A DNA stretch of 13,326 nt from JAXHUA01 sp034189695. GTDB taxonomy: Bacteria > Chloroflexota > Dehalococcoidia > E44-bin15. The stretch spans positions 1 through 13,326 of the forward strand of contig JAXHUA010000107.1 in assembly GCA_034189695.1 (NCBI GenBank), given 5' to 3'. Below, piece by piece: positions 1-5,902 of the stretch (positions are counted from its first letter, which is position 1; the number at the start of each line of letters is the position of its first letter). The notes under the pieces are model-generated. The model was not told the DNA's origin. It saw nothing but the letters and a program-made list of their open reading frames with translations, and searched no databases. Made by a program: the position numbers and the translations under genes.

Positions 1-271
1 GGTAGTTGCCGCCGAGGAAGTGGCAATCGCCGCGGCCACACACCGCCAGCATCACTCCGTCGACCCCTGAGTTGAAAGCCTTCATTATGAAGGAGGGGTC
101 CACCTTACCCGAGCACATTGTCGGGATTACCTTGGTTTTGGCCTTGGACTTGGACGTGTCCACCTTGTCCGCTTCTCCCTTGGAACACCAGTTGCAGCAG
201 AAAACTATGACTCTGGGCTCGGAATCCTTTCGGTCGCCCCTTCCGAACAGCTTTCGCCCGAACTTGTTCAT
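1..271 (-). CDS. mvhD: MvhD-type hydrogenase iron-sulfur subunit (partial, runs off left edge)
   Basis: This is the N-terminal 90 residues of a methyl-viologen-reducing hydrogenase delta subunit, a small [2Fe-2S] protein. In known Mvh-Hdr complexes it passes electrons from the hydrogenase small subunit to the flavoprotein HdrA. The family pattern is visible: FCCNWCS with C25, C26 and C29, then MCSGKVDPSFIMKAF with C53, then VCGRGDCHFLGGNY with C78 and C83. The N-terminus (residues 1-20) is basic and unlike a signal peptide. The ATG (271-269) overlaps the TGA of the upstream protease gene (ATGA), and a good GAGAGGAG ribosome site lies a few bases upstream, which fixes the start. The family is usually about 130-150 residues, or is fused to HdrA; the missing C-terminus lies beyond base 1, so a fusion cannot be excluded. 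Family identity is confident; its electron acceptor is unknown. Confidence 0.9.
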   Translation of the reverse strand, partial: MNKFGRKLFGRGDRKDSEPRVIVFCCNWCSKGEADKVDTSKSKAKTKVIPTMCSGKVDPSFIMKAFNSGVDGVMLAVCGRGDCHFLGGNY

Positions 272-717
272 AGCTTCTCCTCTCTGACTATTTCTGTGAC
301 GATGAAGGGAATTCTCCGCCTCAGCTTGTCGGTGCACCCTTCACCGAAGGTCGAATTGTCCTCTACTTCAATCGCATAGATGCTCACTGACTGGGGCATC
401 CTGCATCCCAGGTCCTGCCCTATCTTGAAGGCTGAGGCCAGGTCCATGCCGTGGGAACACGACAGGTCGGTGGCAGCATGCAGGTCGGCCAACCCGAGCC
501 GGTACAGGTCTCCTGGCGTCCCCTTCTCCGTCTTGATGGAGTCGACGATTATGACCCTATCGTGACCCTCAAGGTAGTCGAGCAGCGCAAGCCCGGCCTC
601 CGTTGTCTGTTCTACGACCACGTCCCGGCTCGCCTCGCCGATCCCTTCGGCCACTTCAATCCCGACCCCATCGTCGGTGACTATGGGGTTCCCCAGCCCC
701 AATACGAGTGTCTTCAT
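268..717 (-). CDS. [NiFe]-hydrogenase maturation endopeptidase (HycI/HybD/HupD family)
   Basis: This is a 149-residue nickel-dependent protease that cuts the C-terminal tail from the hydrogenase large subunit after Ni insertion. The N-terminus has the family signature LGLGNPIVTDDGVG (residues 6-19). The presumed Ni ligands are D16 (or D15), D59 in VIIVDSIK, and H89 in CSHGMD, matching the Asp/Glu-Asp-His set of HybD and HycI. Length is normal for the family. I chose the ATG at 717 because it overlaps the preceding gene's TGA (ATGA) and puts the glycine motif right at the N-terminus. The open frame extends 35 residues further upstream, but that part lies inside the oxidoreductase gene and does not resemble the family; an ATG two codons earlier (723) is possible. 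Its likely substrate is the MvhA encoded two genes upstream, which carries a cleavable tail. It sits between the oxidoreductase and mvhD genes, with overlaps on both sides. Confidence 0.92.
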   Translation of the reverse strand: MKTLVLGLGNPIVTDDGVGIEVAEGIGEASRDVVVEQTTEAGLALLDYLEGHDRVIIVDSIKTEKGTPGDLYRLGLADLHAATDLSCSHGMDLASAFKIGQDLGCRMPQSVSIYAIEVEDNSTFGEGCTDKLRRRIPFIVTEIVREEKL

Positions 718-2510
718 TTGCATATTGCCGCGATGGCGGTCTCGATGGTCTCCATCAGCCCGTCTTTCACACTCCGTGCACCCGAGGGACAGGCGACAAC
801 GCAGAGGCTGCAACGCTTGCACCTGGTATCGTCAACCACTGAGATGAGGTCATCATCCCGCTTCTCGAGCGTGCTGGCGTCATACGGACAGACAGCAACA
901 CAGACGCCGCAACCACTGCACAACTCATCGTTGACTTCGATGGCTGGAATCTCCGGCTGAAGCTCCAGCAGCACGCATGCCTTACAGCTCAGGCACGGCC
1001 CGCAGCAGAGGCACCGCTTCGCCTCGGCAATGGCCTGCTCCAGGGTGAAGCCCTTCTCAAAGGGCTCGAAGTTCAGTCTGTCCTCCGCCGGCAGCCACAC
1101 CAGCCCCGGCTGAGGCTTGTAGTCGATAAGCTCGGGAATAGCCGCCTGTTCGAACTCCTTCTCCCGGCCGGCCTTCAGGTCTTCTCCCTTGATGAAGCGG
1201 TCAATCGACTCCGCGGCCACAATCCCGTCGCGCATGGCCTCAGCGGCGAAGCCGACTTGCTTCATGTCGCCGCCCACGAAGATCCCTTCTTTGCGATTGC
1301 TCATAAGGGTGAGCGGGTCGAAGTCGAGCCTCCCTCGATCGTTCAGCAATCCCTCCTGCTGGAACAGGGCACGCTCCGGCCCCTGGCCAATCGTGATGAG
1401 GAGGACGTCGCCCTCGATGTCGATTACGTCACCCGCGTCAAACTGGGGATTGAATCCGTTGTCGTCGAAGACAGAGGTGCAGAGCGGTGCCCGTATCTTT
1501 TTGAACGCGCCGTTCTCGCCCACTATCTCCTGCACGCCGCGGGAGTAGACAATGCTGATTCCCTCTTCGGTGGCACCCTCTATCTCCTCCTCATCGGCCG
1601 GTATGCCATCCCTGCAACACTTGTCGGCGCACTCCAGACAGACGAGGGTTACCTTGCCGCCGAGCCGTCTGGCCGTTCTGGCAACGTCGAAGGCCACGTT
1701 GCCGCCGCCGACCACTATCGTCTTCTTGCCTTTGAACAGGTCAGCGGGGGCCTTGTTTCCATGTGCGTCGTCAAGGAGGTCCAGACCGAAAGAGACTCCC
1801 GCCAGGTCGGCCCCTTCCACTATGTCCCGGCCAAAGGTGAGAGGCCTGGCTGCCGGGGTCCCCGTGGCGATGAACACCGACTGGAAGCCCTCCTTCTTGA
1901 GCTGATCGAATGTCTTGCCGCCGCCGCCGATTTCCTCTCCGAACCGGACCTCTACGTGTGCGATTCTCACCAGGTTGTCGAGCGTCTTGTTGAGGACGTC
2001 CCGCGGCAGCCGGTACTTGGGGATCCACCTGAGGGCGCCCCCAAGCTCAGAACCTCTCTCGAAAACGATGACCCGGTATCCCTTCTCACTGAGCATGTAG
2101 GCGCACATGAGACCACCGGGCCCGCTGCCAACGACGGCGACTTTGTCCTTGGTGGGGGTGGGGAGAGCCGGCTTCGTGTCCAGGTATGGGAGGTAGTGCT
2201 CGTTCACGAAGCGTTTGAGCATCTTCCTCCTCACTGCGCCGCTCTCGTCCTTGTAGTTGCATTCCCTCTCGCATAGACCGCAGACGAAGCTGCAGATGGT
2301 GAAGAGGGGGTTCTTCTTGTAGATCTCGTCCCCGATCTTGATTATCTGTTTGTGGGCTGCCTCGGCGTCCAACGGGAGAAACGAAATCATCACGTTGGTG
2401 CGCTGGATGTCCTCCCCGATAGGGCAGGCTATCTGGCACGGAGGCAGGTAGACCTTGCCGGTGTCTTCCCGTACCACTTCCTCGACTTGGGCCTGCTTCT
2501 CCTTACTCAC
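714..2510 (-). CDS. GltD/NfnB-like NAD(P)/FAD oxidoreductase with N- and C-terminal Fe-S cluster domains
   Basis: This 598-residue flavoprotein has three parts. Residues 20-110 form a GltD-type Fe-S domain (C25, C29, C73, C77, C80, C84). Residues 122-440 form a two-dinucleotide reductase fold with the FAD motif GSGPGG (128-133), the pyridine-nucleotide motif GGGNVAFD (268-275) and a late FAD motif GGDM (413-416). Residues 498-580 are cysteine-rich: C500, C502, C503, C506, C509 and C512, then two ferredoxin motifs (C531/C534/C537/C541 and C564/C567/C570/C574). By family it should move electrons between NAD(P)H, FAD and Fe-S carriers in the cytoplasm. The second Rossmann strand ends in CLE rather than the YRR typical of NADPH-using GltD, hinting at NADH. 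The start is GTG (2510), overlapping the mvhA stop by 8 bases, with a strong AAGGAGGT at 2520-2527. Between mvhA and the protease it is probably a hydrogenase partner. It is not a canonical HdrA. Confidence 0.88.
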   Translation of the reverse strand: MSKEKQAQVEEVVREDTGKVYLPPCQIACPIGEDIQRTNVMISFLPLDAEAAHKQIIKIGDEIYKKNPLFTICSFVCGLCERECNYKDESGAVRRKMLKRFVNEHYLPYLDTKPALPTPTKDKVAVVGSGPGGLMCAYMLSEKGYRVIVFERGSELGGALRWIPKYRLPRDVLNKTLDNLVRIAHVEVRFGEEIGGGGKTFDQLKKEGFQSVFIATGTPAARPLTFGRDIVEGADLAGVSFGLDLLDDAHGNKAPADLFKGKKTIVVGGGNVAFDVARTARRLGGKVTLVCLECADKCCRDGIPADEEEIEGATEEGISIVYSRGVQEIVGENGAFKKIRAPLCTSVFDDNGFNPQFDAGDVIDIEGDVLLITIGQGPERALFQQEGLLNDRGRLDFDPLTLMSNRKEGIFVGGDMKQVGFAAEAMRDGIVAAESIDRFIKGEDLKAGREKEFEQAAIPELIDYKPQPGLVWLPAEDRLNFEPFEKGFTLEQAIAEAKRCLCCGPCLSCKACVLLELQPEIPAIEVNDELCSGCGVCVAVCPYDASTLEKRDDDLISVVDDTRCKRCSLCVVACPSGARSVKDGLMETIETAIAAICK

Positions 2511-3966
2511 CTCGTCTTAACCTCCTTATCAGTTCTCCGTGGCAGTCGTGCACATTCACTTCGAGCGGCATGCGCCCGGGAAGGGAATGCGTCGCGCACG
2601 CATGACAGGGGTCATAGGCTCTGAACGCCATCTCAAGCATGTTGAGAATCCCATCAGGCACGTCGCCGTTCTTGATAAGGGACTTCGCCGCCTTGTCGAT
2701 GGACATGTTCATGGCCGCCGAGTTGTTCTGAGTGGCCACAATGATGTTGCACTTGGTGATGATGCCGCGGTCATCGGTCTGGTAGTGGTGGAAAAGCGTT
2801 CCTCGTGGTGCCTCGACGACCCCCACACCCTCCTTGGGAGTCTGCGTGGGCAGATTGACGATGTCGGGGGATGTGATCTCCGGATCCCTGGCCAGTTCGC
2901 GCAGCCGCTCTGAAGCGTAGAGCGCCTCAATCAAACGTGCCCAGTGGTAGGCCAGGGTACAGTGAACCGGCTTGCCGCCGAGTGTGGAGTACATCTTGTC
3001 GAATGCCTCCTGCGCCAGTGGCGTTGCCATGCCGTCGGCTGCATTCAGTCGAGCAAGTGGCGCCACGCGGTAAACGCCGCTGTCCTCGCCGTCCACGAAG
3101 CCCTTCCAGCCCACGTTCTTGAGGTAGCAGAACTTGACATAAGTCCAGGGCTCAACGTGCTCTCTGATGTGGTCGAGGTAGTCCTGGGCCTTGAACTTGA
3201 CGAATTCCTTGCCGTTGGGGTCGACAACCCGCAGTGACCCGTCGTAGAAGTTGACCTTGTTGTCGTCGTCGACGAGGCCCATGTAGTAGGTCCTGTGCTT
3301 GTAAACGTCGCCGGTGATGAGGTCAACGTACTCCTTGTTCTTGAGCACGATGTCGTCGAAGAGCTGGAGCGAGAACTGGCAGAAGTCAACGGCGAAGTCG
3401 GCCGTGTCCAGGATCTGCTTCCGTTCCTCTTCGTTCAGGCCCTTGGAGACCCCTCCGGGGAGGCCGCAACTCGGGTGAACCGGCTTTCCGCCGATCATCC
3501 TGAGGATGTTCCTCAGCCTCTTCCTGACCTCGATCACCTTGAGACCGGCATCCATGCCGGCCTTGGCGATGACGCCGAGAACGTTTCGCTCCCCCGCGGG
3601 CGCCTGCGGCCCAACAACGAAGTCCGGACCGCCGAGGAAGTAGAAGTGCAGTATGTGGTCCTCAGCCTGGAAGGCGTTGTACATCACCTCCCTGATCTTC
3701 TTCGCCGTGGGCGTCGGCTCGACTTTGAACAGGTCGTCCAGGGCCTTGGTGCCGGCCATGTGGTGCGCCGTGGGGCACACGCCGCAGATCATGGTGGTTA
3801 TCCTCGGCACTTCCTCGGCCGGTCTGCCCTCGCAGAATTTCTCAAAGCCGCGCAACTCGGGGATCTGCAGGATGGCGGCATCGCAGGTACCCTGGTCGTT
3901 GAGGAATACCTCTATCTTGCCGTGGCCCTCTAACCTCGTTATCGGATCTATCGTTATCTTCTTCAT
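2503..3966 (-). CDS. mvhA: Mvh-type [NiFe]-hydrogenase large (catalytic) subunit
   Basis: This 487-residue protein carries the Ni-Fe active site. The N-terminal motif (L1) supplies C61 and C64 in ICGVCPTAHH with H68; the C-terminal motif (L2) is DPCHACATH with C453, C456 and H460. Also present are RLEGH (11-15) with E13, RGFE (39-42) and EAPRG (385-389), whose R388 matches the conserved second-shell arginine. Both L2 ligands are cysteine, so this is not a selenium enzyme. After H460 comes a 27-residue tail, the expected target of the maturation protease encoded in the same operon. Sequence style and neighbours place it with F420-non-reducing (group 3c) hydrogenases. The residue two before C61 is Met59, where most families have Arg. 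The ATG at 3966 follows a GGGGGAAG ribosome site and lies 15 bases after the mvhG stop. The family is certain; the exact subgroup is likely. Confidence 0.95.
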   Translation of the reverse strand: MKKITIDPITRLEGHGKIEVFLNDQGTCDAAILQIPELRGFEKFCEGRPAEEVPRITTMICGVCPTAHHMAGTKALDDLFKVEPTPTAKKIREVMYNAFQAEDHILHFYFLGGPDFVVGPQAPAGERNVLGVIAKAGMDAGLKVIEVRKRLRNILRMIGGKPVHPSCGLPGGVSKGLNEEERKQILDTADFAVDFCQFSLQLFDDIVLKNKEYVDLITGDVYKHRTYYMGLVDDDNKVNFYDGSLRVVDPNGKEFVKFKAQDYLDHIREHVEPWTYVKFCYLKNVGWKGFVDGEDSGVYRVAPLARLNAADGMATPLAQEAFDKMYSTLGGKPVHCTLAYHWARLIEALYASERLRELARDPEITSPDIVNLPTQTPKEGVGVVEAPRGTLFHHYQTDDRGIITKCNIIVATQNNSAAMNMSIDKAAKSLIKNGDVPDGILNMLEMAFRAYDPCHACATHSLPGRMPLEVNVHDCHGELIRRLRRGE

Positions 3967-3981
3967 GCTTCCCCCTATACC

Positions 3982-4959
3982 TTACATTCTCCGCCTGCCG
4001 AGGATCGAAGCCGGCAGGCCGAACCGGTAGAATGTCCCCGCCGGGTCGGCCAGGCTGTCGACCAGCTTCCTCGAATCGTCCTCGGTCATCTTCTCTTCCT
4101 CCTCAATCCCCAGCAAGGATGCGATCATCGACAGCGCCTTGGCCCCCTGGTCGGCAATACCGTCCAGCGGACCGAAGCATCCCCGGCACGGCAGATTGGC
4201 CCTGATGCACGTCTCACCGCATCCTGAGCGGGTTGCCGGTCCGTAGCAGAAAAGCCCTTGGGCGAGGAAGCACTTGTCAGGATCTATCTTGATCTCCCAC
4301 GGTCGTTTCATCTCCTTGATAGTCAGCTTCTCGGGCTTTGACTCCAGTCTGGGGCAGGTGTCGCACAGTGCGATGTTGGGGGCCAGCACGGAGCCCTTCT
4401 CGGGCAGTTCGCCCTTGAGAATAGCGGTCACCGCGTTCAAGATGAGGTCGGGAGGTGGTGGGCAGCCAGGAAGGTAGTAGTCAACTGGAATCGCCTGGTC
4501 CAATGTCAGCACCGTGTCAAAGAACTCGGGCAGGGTCAGTTCACCGACGTCAACCGTGGACTTGATCTGTGGGGTAGTGCCCTCGGGGTTCTCCACAGAT
4601 GGGGCTTCCTTGTAGGCCCTTTCGAAAATGGAATCCCTCGTCCAGAAGTTGGCCAGCCCGGGAATACCTCCCAGATGGGCGCAGGAGCCAAAGGCGACAA
4701 CGAGGCCGGACTTCTTCCTCAGTAGCTCCACCATCTCCTTCTGCTCCTCCAACCTTACCGCCCCGTTGATGAAGCTCACCGCGATCTCGCCGTCCGCCAT
4801 AGCCTCCACGTCCTTTTTCTTGAAGTCCAGGGCAACCGGCCACAGGACTATGTCAACCGCATCCGCCACCTTCAGCAGGTCTTCGTTGAGGTCAACAACC
4901 GTTTCCTCGCACCCGCCGCATGAAGCACACCAGTAGAACGCGACCTTCGGCTTGGCCAT
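3982..4959 (-). CDS. mvhG: Mvh-type [NiFe]-hydrogenase small subunit
   Basis: This 325-residue electron-transfer subunit carries the Fe-S chain from the Ni-Fe site. The proximal cluster ligands are visible as WCASCGGCEE (C11, C14, C17), GSCAHLGG (C93) and LPGCPPPP (C166). Later cysteines C199, C202, C230, C238, C247, C251, C258 and C261 should hold two further clusters. No twin-arginine leader or membrane anchor is present, so the enzyme is cytoplasmic. Length and layout fit MvhG/VhuG rather than the longer periplasmic small subunits. The ATG at 4959 is supported by AAGGAGGT at 4964-4971; a second ATG at 4963, in another frame, is too close to that site. It is the first hydrogenase gene of the operon and is followed after 15 bases by mvhA. 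Confidence 0.94.
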   Translation of the reverse strand: MAKPKVAFYWCASCGGCEETVVDLNEDLLKVADAVDIVLWPVALDFKKKDVEAMADGEIAVSFINGAVRLEEQKEMVELLRKKSGLVVAFGSCAHLGGIPGLANFWTRDSIFERAYKEAPSVENPEGTTPQIKSTVDVGELTLPEFFDTVLTLDQAIPVDYYLPGCPPPPDLILNAVTAILKGELPEKGSVLAPNIALCDTCPRLESKPEKLTIKEMKRPWEIKIDPDKCFLAQGLFCYGPATRSGCGETCIRANLPCRGCFGPLDGIADQGAKALSMIASLLGIEEEEKMTEDDSRKLVDSLADPAGTFYRFGLPASILGRRRM

Positions 4960-5001
4960 GCATACCTCCTTTTCTGTTCGGCGGTGCGCCTTGCGGTTCC
5001 C

Positions 5002-5016
5002 GTTCCGTGGTGGAAC
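5002..5016. promoter_or_regulatory. Perfect hairpin/palindrome GTTCC-N5-GGAAC in the mvhG leader
   Basis: The 15 bases have perfect 5-base arms around GTGGT, and another GTTCC lies just beside it at 4996-5000. It lies about 43 bases upstream of the mvhG start, where it could be an operator half-site pair or a leader hairpin. Its left arm belongs to a 9-mer (CGTTCCGTG, 5001-5009) that recurs at 5629-5637 just before the regulator start. Its role is inferred from position only. Confidence 0.35.
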
Positions 5017-5041
5017 CCGGCGCCCGCCACCATGTGTGCCG

Positions 5042-5065
5042 AAAACTAAAGGCCCGATGACGGGC
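5042..5065 (-). terminator. Possible Rho-independent terminator or attenuator ahead of mvhG
   Basis: Read on the minus strand, GCCCG-TCAT-CGGGC forms a perfect 5-bp G/C stem with a 4-base loop (5052-5065). It is followed by the U-rich stretch CTTTAGTTTT (5051-5042). This resembles a short intrinsic terminator. It could end the regulator transcript or act as an attenuator within the mvh leader. The stem is short and the U-tract is interrupted, so confidence is modest. Confidence 0.4.
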
Positions 5066-5111
5066 TCGACGAATCAATCTGGGACACGCTCGCCGCGGTG
5101 CGCGATAGCGG

Positions 5112-5140
5112 AGACCATGCAGAATCCCCCGCAATGGTCT
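5112..5140. repeat. 7-bp inverted repeat AGACCAT / ATGGTCT in the mvh leader
   Basis: There are perfect 7-base arms at 5112-5118 and 5134-5140. Two more GC pairs form inside if one A (5133) bulges out, leaving a C-rich loop. It is about 150-180 bases upstream of mvhG, in the untranslated region. It may be a leader RNA hairpin or a protein-binding site; no function is shown. Confidence 0.4.
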
Positions 5141-5294
5141 TGATGGCAATTCGAGGAGAGACGGTGCTGTGCCGGCCACCGGCTGAACCTGAAGACAGAA
5201 GGTTGGTAAGTTCCATTTGCGCCCGAATGCCCTCTAGGCCACGATGCTACCCAAACCTGGGGGAAGCACCATCGCGCTCAAGCCCAAGACAATC

Positions 5295-5321
5295 CGCTCC
5301 ATTCCGAATAGGTCTGGAGCG
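5295..5321. repeat. 7-bp inverted repeat CGCTCCA / TGGAGCG just after the regulator gene
   Basis: Perfect 7-base arms (5295-5301 and 5315-5321) with a 13-base spacer start 22 bases beyond the regulator stop codon. It could be a hairpin at the 3' end of the regulator mRNA, although no U-run follows on the minus strand. A dyad operator is the alternative. Confidence 0.4.
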
Positions 5322-5343
5322 TGCGGGGGAAAAGCAGGCTAGG

Positions 5344-5625
5344 CTATCCCCCGTCGGTGCGTATCTCTATGCCCAGCCTTTCGGCCAAGCGGATGAGGCC
5401 TTCTCTGGTGCAGAACTCTTTCTTCTCCGGGTCAAGAAAGACGCCGGCGTTGTCAATCTCAATGATCCTGAGATGGGCCCGAACTGTCCTCTGGTCCATG
5501 CCGAGTTCGGCCGCCAGCTTGGGAACGGAGAAACAAGCACAACTGGTGTCCTGCCAAAGCTCCGTCAGCTTGTCGACAATCTTCTGGTGTCTCAGGGTGT
5601 AATCTCTGTCGCGCTCACCATGCAT
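5344..5625 (-). CDS. Small winged-helix DNA-binding protein, putative hydrogenase regulator
   Basis: This 93-residue protein has a helix-turn-helix of the form SVPKLAAELGMDQRTVRAHL (about residues 33-52). It is followed by a likely wing (GVFLDPEKKEFCTREGL, about 61-77) and a C-terminal helix. It has no separate ligand or sensor domain. Three cysteines (C29, C31, C72) could be redox- or metal-sensitive, but that is speculation. It lies between the mvh operon, read in the same direction after a 384-base spacer, and the divergent hyp operon, which makes it the obvious candidate for local control of one or both. The ATG at 5625 is the only sensible start; the ribosome site (CGGAACG) is weak. The near-consensus promoter upstream supports real expression. 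I do not recognise a named family beyond winged helix. Confidence 0.72.
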   Translation of the reverse strand: MHGERDRDYTLRHQKIVDKLTELWQDTSCACFSVPKLAAELGMDQRTVRAHLRIIEIDNAGVFLDPEKKEFCTREGLIRLAERLGIEIRTDGG

Positions 5626-5663
5626 TGACGTTCCGTGATACAGAATCGTGTTAATCTAGCCGT

Positions 5664-5693
5664 ATTCTAGCATTCGAAACATGACGGTGTCAA
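5664..5693 (-). promoter_or_regulatory. Sigma-70-like promoter for the regulator (possibly read through to mvh)
   Basis: On the minus strand, a perfect TTGACA -35 (5693-5688) is followed after 18 bases by TAGAAT (5669-5664), five of six matches to the -10 consensus. Transcription should begin near 5657, giving a leader of about 30 bases before the regulator ATG at 5625. A direct repeat ACGGTG-N3-ACGGTG (5684-5698) overlaps the -35 and could be an operator. Confidence 0.6.
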
Positions 5694-5698
5694 CGGTG
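5684..5698. repeat. Direct repeat ACGGTG-N3-ACGGTG over the regulator -35 element
   Basis: Two identical hexamers with a 9-base period (5684-5689 and 5693-5698) straddle the TTGACA box. A third copy, within a shared GACGGTG heptamer, occurs at 5160-5166 in the spacer upstream of mvhG. It is a candidate binding site for autoregulation; chance is not excluded for hexamers. Confidence 0.35.
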
Positions 5699-5850
5699 AA
5701 AACGCTCTCGACGACGGATTGTACACCATTCCGCAGCATCGCCGTCAGGCAGCCGAAGGCCCGAGAAACCGTGAGGCAACGTGGAACTGCCGGCGGCACG
5801 TGATGGCGCTCGACCGCCATGGACAGCCCGCGAGTCACGTAGACGAGTGC

Positions 5851-5885
5851 ATTACATAGAAAACGTGGGTGGGCTATGCTACAAT
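5851..5885 (+). promoter_or_regulatory. Candidate promoter for the hyp operon
   Basis: Two overlapping sigma-70-like options sit just ahead of hypA. One is TAGAAA (5857-5862), N17, TACAAT (5880-5885), with 4/6 and 5/6 matches. The other is ATTACA (5851-5856), N18, TATGCT (5875-5880), with 4/6 each. Either would start transcription only about 10-15 bases before the hypA ATG at 5903, leaving a very short leader. Confidence 0.4.
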
Positions 5886-5902
5886 GTGAGTGGTGCCACC
5901 AA

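Larger units (their letters stand above)
4960..5343. other. 384-base spacer upstream of the hydrogenase operon, rich in inverted repeats
   Basis: I see no convincing gene here; the open frames crossing it resemble nothing. It separates the regulator from mvhG, both read on the minus strand, so it holds the operon leader and perhaps its promoter. I could not find a clear sigma-70 promoter reading towards mvhG. It contains several perfect short inverted repeats, at 5002-5016, 5052-5065, 5112-5140, 5171-5183 and 5295-5321. The main ones are listed as separate entries. Confidence 0.6.

Noticed and set aside
718..822. 35-residue N-terminal extension of the maturation protease
   Set aside because: It lies within the flavoprotein coding region and lacks family resemblance; the ATGA-coupled start at 717 puts the GNP motif at its usual place.
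1257..2276. 339-residue plus-strand open frame opposite the flavoprotein
   Set aside because: It is a high-G+C shadow of the minus-strand gene, has no recognisable motif, and the minus-strand product has clear cofactor motifs throughout.
2590..2610. Possible selenocysteine in the large-subunit C-terminal motif
   Set aside because: Both positions of DPCHAC are ordinary cysteine codons and there is no in-frame TGA there.
3295..3933. 212-residue plus-strand open frame opposite mvhA
   Set aside because: Shadow of the hydrogenase large subunit, which has intact L1 and L2 motifs on the other strand.
4892..5179. 95-residue minus-strand frame covering the mvhG leader
   Set aside because: Its continuation past 4963 overlaps mvhG in another frame, the ribosome site is placed for 4959, and the peptide is rich in Arg and Pro without motifs.
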